Positions 51,267 to 59,637 of a DNA stretch of 64,000 nt are shown here, piece by piece. Numbering within the stretch: the first letter of the stretch is position 1; the number at the start of each line of letters is the position of its first letter. Source of the DNA: an uncultured Eubacteriales bacterium (GTDB taxonomy: Bacteria; Bacillota; Clostridia; Oscillospirales; Acutalibacteraceae); contig CAJKBQ010000012.1 in assembly GCA_905198155.1 (NCBI GenBank), positions 13,965 through 77,964 on the forward strand, written 5' to 3'. The notes beneath the pieces are model-generated. The model saw nothing but the letters and a program-made list of their open reading frames with translations, made no database searches and was not told the origin of the DNA. Made by a program: the position numbers and the translations under genes.

Positions 51267-51864
51267 GGTTGGATTCCTCCGTTGTGCGCTGCGAAGCAAA
51301 ATGCTTCTTCACGATCCCCTTGCCGAGGGCGGCACCAATGAATGCGGCAACGATCACGCCCGCAATCAGGGCGACCGACCACCACGATTGAAGAATTTCG
51401 GAAGCCTTCAGAATGTTGTCCTGGCGACCGTCGGATACTGCCTGATCTGCCATAGCCTTAGCGGCAATCGCATAGGGAATGATGGTGCTGCCAAAGGCGG
51501 CCAGCACCTGATTGATGACATAGCTGATGGTCAGCGTCTTCGCATTGCCGTAGCCCATCTTCCACAGCAGCAGCTCGGCGATGGCACCGGAGAGAATAAA
51601 GAGGATGATGTACGGCAGGTATCCGCCCATAATGGCGCGGACAATGCTGTAAATGAGAATCGCGCCGGGCTTTTTCACCTTCGTGCCGATGATAAAGTAG
51701 ACGATGCCCTCCAGCAAGGCAAAGAACACCGGCATCAGAACGATGGTAATCGGTGTTGCATACAAAAGTGAGCTTGCAAAGAAAATCACGACATTGATCA
51801 GTGCCAGCAGGACAACGGTGATGATGTCCTTGGTTTTTAGTTTGTTGGCGGTTGCAGTACTCAT
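51250..51864 (-). CDS. MptD-family (Trep_Strep) ECF S component-like protein
   Basis: 204-residue membrane protein with five to six hydrophobic segments (ITVVLLALINVVIFFASSLLY, ILIYSIVRAIMGGYLPYIILF). The family is a putative ECF substrate-binding subunit. Its place between the fused ECF ATPase/T protein and two exporter-type half transporters matches a gene set found in many Clostridia and Streptococci. Start MSTATANKLK at 51864 follows AAGGAG. Substrate unknown. Confidence 0.85.
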   Translation of the reverse strand: MSTATANKLKTKDIITVVLLALINVVIFFASSLLYATPITIVLMPVFFALLEGIVYFIIGTKVKKPGAILIYSIVRAIMGGYLPYIILFILSGAIAELLLWKMGYGNAKTLTISYVINQVLAAFGSTIIPYAIAAKAMADQAVSDGRQDNILKASEILQSWWSVALIAGVIVAAFIGAALGKGIVKKHFASQRTTEESNHEQNI

Positions 51865-51916
51865 GGAAAAGACTCCTTTTTGAATGGAATATGGTTGAAC
51901 GTCGCAGAGACGGCGA

Positions 51917-54079
51917 TCACAGGATAAGACCGGCGGCGACCGATGCTGCCAGCAGGACACAGAACGCAACATCCCACGCAGAGGACCGAAGCGACAGATA
52001 GTTGCTCTTGCGGCGGGTTAAGTCGATGCCCCGTGTTTCAGCGGAGGCGGACAGCGTCTCGGCGATGCGGATGACACGCAGCGCCATGGGAACGGTCAGA
52101 ATTTCGATGTAGGACGGAAGTGCCCGCAGCTTCTGCCACGGTGTCACAAATGCGCCGCGTGTCCGGATGGATTGCCGCAACAGCCTCATATCGCCGGTCA
52201 GCACCGGGAAGAAACGGAAGATCACGGCGACAATCATGATGAGCCGCTCAGGCATGTGCAGATTGCGCAGTGCCGCGAGAGTCCGGCTCGCCTCGTTGCG
52301 CCCGATGAGCGTCCGCATGGAAATGCCGATGGCGATAATGCGCGGAAACAGCACCAGCATAAACGAGAATACAGTGTTCGGGAACAGCGCGTTCGCCGTC
52401 CACAGCGCCCCGAAGCTAACGCCGCCCGCGAGGGCTGTCCCGAACCAGCCGTCAACAACGGTCAAAAGTATCAGCGCCGTATAAGCAGCATAGACGAGAT
52501 GATTATCCGAGGTGGATATCACCACCATCAAAGCAATCCAGAAGATCAGCTTTGTTGCAGGGTGAAACAGCTCTCGGTGCTTCTTTTTAGGCAGAATAGC
52601 GGCAGGATGAAAGCGCTCCATATACTGCCGCACTGCTTGCAGTTCCCGCGCCGACCGAACGGAAAATTCCGTTTCGGCGCGCCCGTCTGTCAGACCGATG
52701 CAGCGGTCACATGCGCCTGCGATCAGCTCGAGGTCGTGCGTTATAATGAGGACGGTCTTTTCTTTGCCCATTTTGCGGATAAGCGCCGCGCACCGCGCAA
52801 GACTTTCGGCGTCCTGTCCCGCAGTCGGCTCGTCAAGCACGACGATAGGCTTGTCGGAAAGGTAAGCCATCATCAGCGTCAGCTTCTGCATCTGCCCGCC
52901 GGAAAGAGAAAACGGGTGGCGGTCGCGGCATTCCCACATGCCCATGTTTTTGAGGATTTCCTCCGTTCGCTTTTCAAATTCCGGCGTTATTGTGTGCCCG
53001 TATTGCAGTTCATGCAGGACAGAATTTGTGAAAAACTGAAATTCAGCTTCCTGCATAATGAACAGAATCTGTTTTTGAAGCTTTTTTGGCTTTTGCGCCT
53101 TGCCGAAAAGCGCAACTCCGCCGCCGGAGGGGCGATAGAGCCCCGCAATCACCTTACCTACCGTGGTTTTTCCACAGCCGTTGGCGCCCACCAGCCCGAC
53201 GATTTCGTGCTCGCGGGCGGAAAAGCTCATGCCGGAGAGAATGGCTCTTTCTTTTTCGCCGTATGTATAGCGCACATCCGAAACGGTAAGTGCCTGCAGC
53301 GCATCATGCGGCGGAGATGCTTTTTCCGGAACGGGAATATTCTCCTGATTAAGTGTGCGCAGACAGAGCGCGTGCAGCTGCTCCTGAGAAAGTGCCTTTG
53401 CCTCCCCTGAAGTGTATTTGTGTCTGATTTCACCGTCTGCCATGACCCAAAATTCGTCGGCGATGTCGGCAAGATAGTACAGGCGGTGCTCGCTGAGCAA
53501 GAGGGTTTTGCCTTGCGCTTTCAGCGTGAGCAAAATATTTTTTAACTGCTGTGTCGCCGTAAAGTCCAGGTTTGCCGTCGGCTCATCGAGAAGGAAAATG
53601 TCCGTATCCATTGCCCACGCCGAAAGAATGGAAATAAGTTGGCGCTCGCCGCTCGACAGCTCGTAAACATTGCGGTCCTTCAGGCGTTCGAGGTGAAAGA
53701 CGCGGAACGCTTCGTCCACTCTCTGCCGTATTTTTTCCTGCGGCAGACCGTGGTTTTCAAGTCCGAAAGCCACTTCGTTTGAGCTGTTCACGGTGAAAAA
53801 CTGGCTTCGCGGGTCCTGAAAGACCGATGCCGCCAGCTCGCCGATCTCGCCGACGGAAAGTCCGTCGGTGTCTTTCCCTGCAAGGTGGCGATATCCTTTC
53901 AGCTCTCCCTCATAAAATTGCGGAATCAAGCCGTTGATACAGCGTAGCAACGTGGATTTTCCGCATCCGCTGCCGCCGCACAGCACCACGCAGCGTCCCT
54001 TCGGAATGCTTCCGGCAGTCTGCCGGAGTACCGGTACCTTTTGCTCTGCGTATTGAAATTCAAATTCAAAATCTACCAT
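51917..54079 (-). CDS. ECF transporter ATPase-ATPase-T component fusion
   Basis: 720 residues containing all three parts of an energy-coupling module in one chain. ATPase 1: Walker A CGGSGCGKSTL (about 35-45), signature ELSSGERQL, Walker B DIFLLDEPTANLD. ATPase 2: Walker A GANGCGKTTV (about 290), signature SLSGGQMQKL, Walker B IVVLDEPTAGQD. T component (EcfT/CbiQ-like): residues about 480-720 with helices and the LGRNEASRTLAALRNLHMPERL-type coupling region (GRNEASRTLAALRN). ATPases fused in tandem are common; adding T in the same chain is not. 84 bp after tetR. Confidence 0.9.
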   Translation of the reverse strand: MVDFEFEFQYAEQKVPVLRQTAGSIPKGRCVVLCGGSGCGKSTLLRCINGLIPQFYEGELKGYRHLAGKDTDGLSVGEIGELAASVFQDPRSQFFTVNSSNEVAFGLENHGLPQEKIRQRVDEAFRVFHLERLKDRNVYELSSGERQLISILSAWAMDTDIFLLDEPTANLDFTATQQLKNILLTLKAQGKTLLLSEHRLYYLADIADEFWVMADGEIRHKYTSGEAKALSQEQLHALCLRTLNQENIPVPEKASPPHDALQALTVSDVRYTYGEKERAILSGMSFSAREHEIVGLVGANGCGKTTVGKVIAGLYRPSGGGVALFGKAQKPKKLQKQILFIMQEAEFQFFTNSVLHELQYGHTITPEFEKRTEEILKNMGMWECRDRHPFSLSGGQMQKLTLMMAYLSDKPIVVLDEPTAGQDAESLARCAALIRKMGKEKTVLIITHDLELIAGACDRCIGLTDGRAETEFSVRSARELQAVRQYMERFHPAAILPKKKHRELFHPATKLIFWIALMVVISTSDNHLVYAAYTALILLTVVDGWFGTALAGGVSFGALWTANALFPNTVFSFMLVLFPRIIAIGISMRTLIGRNEASRTLAALRNLHMPERLIMIVAVIFRFFPVLTGDMRLLRQSIRTRGAFVTPWQKLRALPSYIEILTVPMALRVIRIAETLSASAETRGIDLTRRKSNYLSLRSSAWDVAFCVLLAASVAAGLIL

Positions 54080-54163
54080 ATAATCTCTTTTCTTTTGATT
54101 AGCGAAGGCTAACTCTCGGCCTGGGAAAACGGGCGGAAGTCCCGCCCGGAATCATCAGGCTGT

Positions 54164-54772
54164 TTATTTCAGCGTGTCACACAGCTGCCGCCAGCCGGCG
54201 TTGAAGAAGTCGAGAATGGACCGGAGGCAGGCAAACATCTGATTTTCCTCGAAATGTTCGTCCAGCAGCTGCCGGAAATACCAGAACTGCGAGCCCATCA
54301 GCAGGCGGATTGCATCCTCGTTTGGCGCTTTTCCGTAGACCTCGGTGAAAAAATCAATGGTTTGCTTTGTTTTGCGCTCCACCAGATCCTTGCGCATCCG
54401 CTCGACCGAGCTTCCGTCACTGCGGCTGAAAAACAGGGTACAGTCGTCATAATGTTCGGTCAGCAGGCGGAAATAGATGCCTTCCTCCACGTTGATGGCA
54501 CGGATAATATCCTCCGCCCGGGCGCTTTTCCTCGCCCGCTCGTATTCCTGCTCGGCAGGCGAAAATATTTCCTCCATCGTTTTGAAAAAGCCTTGCAGGA
54601 GGCTGACAAACAGTGCATCCTTATTCTGATACCGCGTGTAGATGGCGCCGGTCGTGACGCCGGCGTTCTCGGCGATCTTGTGGAGCGAAGCCTTTTGAAA
54701 ACCGCAGGTGAGAAATTCTTGATACGCGGCTTGCGCGATGCCGCTGTCAAGAGAGTGATCTTTGCTTGCCAT
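54164..54772 (-). CDS. TetR-family regulator
   Basis: 202 residues. N-terminal helix-turn-helix (ASLHKIAENAGVTTGAIYTRYQNKDAL, residues 28-54); C-terminal ligand domain of variable type. First gene of the five-gene transporter operon; promoter and a large palindrome lie immediately upstream, implying autorepression relieved by a ligand of the transporter. Confidence 0.92.
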   Translation of the reverse strand: MASKDHSLDSGIAQAAYQEFLTCGFQKASLHKIAENAGVTTGAIYTRYQNKDALFVSLLQGFFKTMEEIFSPAEQEYERARKSARAEDIIRAINVEEGIYFRLLTEHYDDCTLFFSRSDGSSVERMRKDLVERKTKQTIDFFTEVYGKAPNEDAIRLLMGSQFWYFRQLLDEHFEENQMFACLRSILDFFNAGWRQLCDTLK

Positions 54773-54792
54773 TGTCCGCTCCTTTCACATCG

Positions 54793-54820
54793 ATAACGCT
54801 ATTATCAATAACAGTGTTAT
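54793..54820. promoter_or_regulatory. 28-bp palindromic TetR operator
   Basis: Arms ATAACGCTATTAT and ATAACAGTGTTAT around two bases; 11 of 13 arm positions pair. It overlaps the -10 box and start point of the tetR promoter. Confidence 0.8.
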
Positions 54821-54847
54821 TATAGCACACCGGCATGGAAAATGCAA
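54819..54847 (-). promoter_or_regulatory. Promoter of tetR-ECF-ABC operon
   Basis: Minus strand: TTGCAT (54842-54847), 17-bp spacer, TATAAT (54819-54824). Confidence 0.75.
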
Positions 54848-54968
54848 GAGATTTGGAAAAAAGTTTTTTTCAAAAAATAATTCATGCTTGCTCCTGCAGT
54901 TTTCGATGATGGCGATAGAAGGCTTTAAAGTTTGAAAAATGATTTTTATTCTGTATACTTGACAAAAT

Positions 54969-55493
54969 GGCTTTGAGAAGGAGTTTGCCCGCAAGCAGAT
55001 GGACTGCTACACAGAGGACAAGAAGAAGCAGCTTGCCGCCAAGCGCCGGGAGCTGAGCAAGGCGAAGAAGCGAATTGTGGAGATCGATACCCTGATTCAG
55101 AAAATCTACGAGGACAACGCCAGTGGAAAGCTGTCTGACGAGCGCTATGCCACCCTGTCCCTATCCTATGAGGAGGAGCAGAAAACGCTGAAAGCAGCTG
55201 TCCCGGAGATGCAGGCGTATCTGGAAACTGAAACTGATAAGACCGAGAGCTTGCAACGATTTATCCAGAAGGTGAAGCAAATCACGGAATTGAAAGCACT
55301 GACCCCGGAACTGATCCACGAGTTTGTGGATAAAATCGTGGTGTATGCTCCGAGATACCTTGACGGCAAGCGAGTGCAGCTTTTAGACATCTACTACAGC
55401 GGCGTGGGTATCCTACACGAGCTGACCCCGGAGGAGATGGAAGAATCCTTCCATCAGCACCTTACCGAGCGTAACAAAGAGAAAACGGCATAA
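54969..55493 (+). pseudogene. C-terminal remnant of a large serine recombinase
   Basis: Open frame from 54963; homology-like sequence from about GFEKEFARKQMDCYTEDKK. It is the coiled-coil and DUF4368-type C-terminal part of TnpX-like site-specific recombinases (ELSKAKKRIVEIDTLIQKIYED; ELIHEFVDKIVVYAPRYLDG; VQLLDIYYSGVG). The N-terminal catalytic serine domain and zinc-binding region are gone. The stop is 92 bp before the right terminal repeat, the normal place for the recombinase gene of such elements. Confidence 0.85.
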
Positions 55494-55551
55494 CCGCAAG
55501 GGTTACACCGTTTCTAAGAACTTATTAAACTGAGATACAAGAGCCACCCAA

Positions 55552-55577
55552 GGGCACCTTCATTACGGAGGGTGCCC
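55552..55577. repeat. Subterminal hairpin of the element
   Basis: AGGGCACC / GGTGCCCT inverted repeat just inside the right terminal repeat; region 55494-55584 has no other feature. Confidence 0.65.
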
Positions 55578-55584
55578 TGTTAGT

Positions 55585-55601
55585 GTCCCCTTTTTTAGCC
55601 C
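55585..55601 (-). repeat. Right terminal inverted repeat of the element
   Basis: Reads GGGCTAAAAAAGGGGAC on the minus strand. It contains the stop codon of the neighbouring AraC-type gene. Confidence 0.75.
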
Positions 55602-56449
55602 ACCCGTCCCCGCCGGTAATCCCGCGGCGCAAGGCCGGTCAGTTTGCGAAAATATTTGGAAAAATAACACACATCGTCAAACCCGGTCTGCTGTGCAATG
55701 GAACCGATTGACAGCCCGGTGGTTTCCAGCAGGTCGATCGCGTTGGAAATGCGGATGAACAGCAGGTACCGGTGCAGGCTCATCCCCGTGGCCGCCGAGA
55801 TCAGGCTGCTCACATAGTTGGGATGGAACCCGAATTCGTGACCGATTTGCGCGTTGGTCAGCGGCTCCGCGTAGTGCGCGTGAATCCAGGTGATGATCGG
55901 GTCGGCGCGGTGCGTATCGACGTGCGCGACGCCGCCCGCTGCGATGCGCGCCAGACCCGTCAGAATCGACAGCAGCTCCGCCGACAGCTCCGCCCGGAAA
56001 AAGAGGCGCTTCTGGCGGTAGATTTCGTCCATGTGCTGCAGCCGGCTTTCCAGCTGCAGCTGACCGGGCACCAGCAGCATCCGGTTCAGCGCCGGCAGAT
56101 CGGGAAATGTGCAGTCGCCCAGCAGCGGCTGTTCCAGCGGTCCGTCGCCGTACAGCGGCTGCACCGGCAGTTCGCGCGCAGCGTCGGCGCGGGTGTAGTC
56201 AAAATTGATGGCCAGCAGCAGCAGTTCTTCCTCCGGCGACGGCAGCTGATACTGCACTCCGGCGTGAATCAGCAGCAGCGACCCGCGTTCCATCCGGCAA
56301 TCGGTGCCGTCCACGCGCAGCGTCCCCGTCCCGCGGCACGCGAAGAACAGCCGCGCGTCGTACGGAATGCACGGCAGGTACGGCGTGTGCTGGTCGAGCG
56401 TCAGGTACCGGATGTAGCGCACAAACGGCTGGATTTCCTCAAACTGCAA
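55595..56449 (-). CDS. AraC-family regulator, stop codon inside transposon end
   Basis: 284 residues with a TTG start at 56449 (AAAGGGAG eight bases upstream); no ATG is suitable. N-terminal cupin-like domain (RLFFACRGTGTLRVDGTDC, GSLLLIHAGVQYQLPSPEEE) and a C-terminal double helix-turn-helix (IGHEFGFHPNYVSSLISAATG; IAQQTGFDDVCYFSKYFRKLTG). Its TAA lies in the right terminal repeat, so the last few codons may be transposon-made, though the domain seems complete. Third gene of the brnQ operon. Confidence 0.87.
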   Translation of the reverse strand: MQFEEIQPFVRYIRYLTLDQHTPYLPCIPYDARLFFACRGTGTLRVDGTDCRMERGSLLLIHAGVQYQLPSPEEELLLLAINFDYTRADAARELPVQPLYGDGPLEQPLLGDCTFPDLPALNRMLLVPGQLQLESRLQHMDEIYRQKRLFFRAELSAELLSILTGLARIAAGGVAHVDTHRADPIITWIHAHYAEPLTNAQIGHEFGFHPNYVSSLISAATGMSLHRYLLFIRISNAIDLLETTGLSIGSIAQQTGFDDVCYFSKYFRKLTGLAPRDYRRGRVG

Positions 56450-56475
56450 TGCAATCGCTCCCTTTCGGCCGCCGG

Positions 56476-57264
56476 TCAGAAGAAATGCGTTTCTCCGGCG
56501 CGGATACAGACCGGCGCACCGTCCTTGCGGATCCAGACGTCGGTGTGCGTGGGATTGTATACGAACGATTCGTCCGCCGCCGGCACCAGGCTGCGCTGCG
56601 CGGTCAGGTAGCGGTAAATTTCCATGTTCGTCGCGTACCAAATGCGGTCGTTGTGCGCGATTTTTTCGCACAATTGCTCCATATGCGCCCAATCGGCTTC
56701 GCAGCGCAGCTCGTGGCTGTGCCCCCAGACGTAAAACAGCCGCGGCGTGCTGAAATAGCCGTCAAAGCTGCCGAGAAATGCGTCCGCATCCGTCAGCGCG
56801 TCCCGGTGGTGGCACGTCGGGTGCCATTGCATAAAGTCGTCCGGCAGGCTGAATTTGTGCGTACTGCGCGTGGTGCGGGCATACACGATCCCCATCGACC
56901 GCAGCTGCGCGATGACCGTATCGTTGTACCCGCCGTTTGCGTACGACATCCCCGTCACCGGGTACCGCGCCGCCGATTCCAGCGCCCTGCGGTTGTCTCC
57001 GATCTCTTCCGCAACCGACGTGCAGGGGAGGATGGTCAGCGTTTTGTGGCACTTGCCGTGCACCGAAATCTCGAACCCGGCATACCGCGCGCCGATTTCT
57101 GCCGGTGTCGCAGACTTAAAAACCGAATTGACCAGGTGAAACGTCGCTTTCAATTCATATTTGCGGAACAGTTCCATCAGCCGCACGTCGCGCAGGTCGC
57201 CGTCGTCGTAGCTGAGGGTGAATGCATTTTGCTTCCCGCCCGGGAACGCATCATACAGAATCAT
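56476..57264 (-). CDS. Polysaccharide deacetylase family protein (NodB-like)
   Basis: 262 residues, no signal peptide, so likely cytoplasmic. NodB motifs: FTLSYDDGDLRD (metal/base Asp pair, residues 15-26) and ISVHGKCHKTL (metal His pair, about 66-76); later GMSYANGGYND and FYVWGHSHELR. Family enzymes remove N- or O-acetyl groups from carbohydrates, and some act on small amidated substrates. 27 bp after brnQ and 26 bp before the AraC gene, so all three are cotranscribed. Confidence 0.88.
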   Translation of the reverse strand: MILYDAFPGGKQNAFTLSYDDGDLRDVRLMELFRKYELKATFHLVNSVFKSATPAEIGARYAGFEISVHGKCHKTLTILPCTSVAEEIGDNRRALESAARYPVTGMSYANGGYNDTVIAQLRSMGIVYARTTRSTHKFSLPDDFMQWHPTCHHRDALTDADAFLGSFDGYFSTPRLFYVWGHSHELRCEADWAHMEQLCEKIAHNDRIWYATNMEIYRYLTAQRSLVPAADESFVYNPTHTDVWIRKDGAPVCIRAGETHFF

Positions 57265-57291
57265 TTTGTCGCACTCCTTTGGAAAATCGAA

Positions 57292-58656
57292 TCAGCAGGC
57301 GGCGCGGGTCGCCCGCGGTTTGCAGAAATGGACGATCAGCCCGATCACCAGCCCGATCAGCGCCGGGCACACCCAGCCCAGCCCCAGCTTTGCAAGCGGC
57401 AGGGTTTCTTTGACGAAATCCAGCACATTGGTGAGGCGCAATGCCGCGATCACGTTTTTCGGCAGCGCCGCCAAAAAGTCATACACTGCCGCCACCAGCG
57501 TGCAGCCCGTGACCCAGCCGTACACGGCGCGGTCGTTGCCGAACAGCTTGCCGCACAGCGTCAGCGCAATCAGCGTAATCGCCAGCGGATACAGGAACAT
57601 CAGTACCGGCAGCGAATAATTGATAATCGCCGTCAGCCCCAAATTGGCGATTAGGAACGACACTACGCAGAATATGATTGCCCACGCGCGGTAGCGCGGC
57701 CCTTTGGGGAAGCGCGCGGCGAACGTTTCGGCGCAGCTGGTAATCAGACCGACTGCGGTTTTCAGGCAGGCGAACGTCACCGTCACCGCCAGAATGATTG
57801 CGCCCACCGACCCGAAGTAGTGGTGTGCCACCAGCGCCAGCACTTCGCCGCCGTTGGCGCACACGTCATACAGGCCGCGGCTCTGCGCGCCGACGATCGT
57901 CACCGCCAGGTAAATCACCGCCATCAGCAGGCAGCTGAACACGCCCGCCCGCACGGTGTTGCCCGCGACGGCATTCGGCTCCGTAATCCCCATCCCGCGG
58001 ATTACGTTGACCACCACGATTCCGAACGCCAGCCCGGCCAGCGTGTCCATCGTGTTGTACCCGTCCAGGAAGCCCTGGAAAAACGTCCGCGACGCGTACG
58101 CCGATTCCGGCGCGATTTGCGATACGTTCCCAATCGGCGACACCAGCGCCGCAATCACCAGTGTGCCCAGGCTCAGCAGGAAAATCGGGTTCAAAATCCG
58201 GCCGATCCACGTCAAAATCCCGTTCGGCCGCAGCGAAAACGCCAGCACCGCCGCAAAGAACACCAGCGAGAAAATCGCCAGCGGCAGCGCAGCGGATGCG
58301 CCCTCCGGCAGCAGTTCCTGGATTGCAACGGTGAACGGCACCGTCGCGCAGCGGGGGATGGCGAAGAACGGCCCGATGGTCAGGTACAGCGCGCATGTGA
58401 AAAACAGACCGTACCCTTTGCCGACGCGACTGCTCAGCTCCGCCAGTCCGCTGCTGCGGCTGATGCCCAGCGCAGCGACGGCCAGCAGCGGCAGGCCCAC
58501 GCCGGTGACGCAGAACCCGATGATTGCCGGGATCAGCTTCTGCCCGGCCAGTTGGCCCATGTACACCGGGAAAATCAGGTTCCCGGCGCCGAAGAACATC
58601 CCGAACAGCATACTGGTGATCGAGATGGTCTCGTGAATTGTCATTTTTTGCTTCAT
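57292..58656 (-). CDS. brnQ: Branched-chain amino acid transporter (LIVCS family)
   Basis: 454-residue, 12-helix Na+- or H+-coupled symporter for Leu, Ile, Val. The N-terminus SMLFGMFFGAGNLIFPVYMG and the FGIVVVNVIRGMGI segment are diagnostic. GAGGGAG site. First gene of brnQ-deacetylase-AraC; the deacetylase partner is unusual for brnQ. Confidence 0.94.
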   Translation of the reverse strand: MKQKMTIHETISITSMLFGMFFGAGNLIFPVYMGQLAGQKLIPAIIGFCVTGVGLPLLAVAALGISRSSGLAELSSRVGKGYGLFFTCALYLTIGPFFAIPRCATVPFTVAIQELLPEGASAALPLAIFSLVFFAAVLAFSLRPNGILTWIGRILNPIFLLSLGTLVIAALVSPIGNVSQIAPESAYASRTFFQGFLDGYNTMDTLAGLAFGIVVVNVIRGMGITEPNAVAGNTVRAGVFSCLLMAVIYLAVTIVGAQSRGLYDVCANGGEVLALVAHHYFGSVGAIILAVTVTFACLKTAVGLITSCAETFAARFPKGPRYRAWAIIFCVVSFLIANLGLTAIINYSLPVLMFLYPLAITLIALTLCGKLFGNDRAVYGWVTGCTLVAAVYDFLAALPKNVIAALRLTNVLDFVKETLPLAKLGLGWVCPALIGLVIGLIVHFCKPRATRAAC

Positions 58657-58698
58657 TGTGAGACTCCCTCTTCAATATAATGAAATCTTGGTTTTTAT

Positions 58699-58727
58699 AT
58701 TGTATCATGATTCCGGCGCAATGTAAA
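58699..58727 (-). promoter_or_regulatory. Promoter of brnQ operon
   Basis: Minus strand: TTTACA (58722-58727), 17-bp spacer, TACAAT (58699-58704). Confidence 0.75.
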
Positions 58728-58773
58728 CGGGTTTTGTCCTTTTTTTGAATTTATTTGAAAATCCGGCCGGCAA

Positions 58774-59637
58774 TCAAACGGTGGCGCTGCTCCGCTGCCG
58801 GAACCCGCGCGGCGAAACATGGTACTGCGCGCGGAATGTCCGCGAAAAATAGTAAATATCGGAAAACCCCACCCGGTCGGCAATTTCGCCGACGGACAGC
58901 GTGGAATTCACCAGAAGTTCGCACGCCGCCGCCAGCCGCACGCGGTTCACATAGTCCGACGAGCGGGTGTGCAGCTGCTCGCGGAACAGCCGCGCCGCGT
59001 ACGAGTCCGACACGCCCGCCGCCCGCGCCAGATCCGGCAGCCGGATCGGCTCGGCGTAGTGCGTGCGGACGAATTGCAGCATCCGGTGCAGCTTCGGGCT
59101 GATCGCTTTGTCCGCGCGGAACGTCCGGCTGATGCGGATCAGCAGTTCCCGCAGCAGCGTGTCCATCAGCAGCAGCTCGTGCGGCGCGCGGTCAATCCGC
59201 AGCGCGGCGGCGCGCTGCATCAGCGCCGGAATCGCCGGGTCGGCGGCGGAAACCGGACGCGTTTCCAGCTCAACGGCCTGCGGCGCGGCGCAGCTGAAAA
59301 ACCAAGCGAAGTCCCCGGCAGGGAGCGCCTTGTTTTCGCTCATATGCACATCGAACGGCGCGCCTGCACATTCCGACGCGGAAATGTGGAAAAAGTAATA
59401 CGCGCACCCGTCGGATTCCATCGGCCGGTACGGTGTACCCGGCGGGATCAGCAGAAACTGCCCGGCCGTCAGCGCATAGGTTTCGCCGCCCACCGCCATG
59501 CGCACCGCGCCTTCCGTCAGGTAAATCAGCAGCGCGTCGGACAGCGTCCGCCCGGCGTGCCAATTTCCGTGCGGCTGGTGGACGCTGCCGAACATCACGG
59601 CGTGGACGGGTTGGGAGAGGTCAAGAAACATCGTCAT
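58774..59637 (-). CDS. AraC-family regulator
   Basis: 287 residues. Cupin sensor (ALTAGQFLLIPPGTPYRPMES, about 55-75) and C-terminal double helix-turn-helix (DLARAAGVSDSYAARLFREQLH; IADRVGFSDIYYFSRTFRAQYH). It lacks a clear ribosome site: its ATG overlaps the stop of the preceding RelB-like gene by 17 bp, so translation is probably coupled. Lies ahead of GH28 and GH116 genes on the other strand and may control them. Confidence 0.9.
   Translation of the reverse strand: MTMFLDLSQPVHAVMFGSVHQPHGNWHAGRTLSDALLIYLTEGAVRMAVGGETYALTAGQFLLIPPGTPYRPMESDGCAYYFFHISASECAGAPFDVHMSENKALPAGDFAWFFSCAAPQAVELETRPVSAADPAIPALMQRAAALRIDRAPHELLLMDTLLRELLIRISRTFRADKAISPKLHRMLQFVRTHYAEPIRLPDLARAAGVSDSYAARLFREQLHTRSSDYVNRVRLAAACELLVNSTLSVGEIADRVGFSDIYYFSRTFRAQYHVSPRGFRQRSSATV

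Larger units (their letters stand above)
45388..55601. mobile_element. Decayed TnpX/TnpV-type transposon, about 10.2 kb
   Basis: Bounded by GGGCTAAAAAGGGGGAC (45388-45404) and the inverted copy GTCCCCTTTTTTAGCCC (55585-55601), 16 of 17 bases matching. Each end has an adjacent hairpin (CACCTGC/GCAGGTG near 45415-45433; AGGGCACC/GGTGCCCT near 55552-55577). A TnpV fragment lies at the left end and the C-terminus of a large serine recombinase at the right, as in Tn4451-like elements. Base composition and codon use are less G+C rich than in the flanks. Most of the recombinase is missing, so it is probably immobile. Confidence 0.75.
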
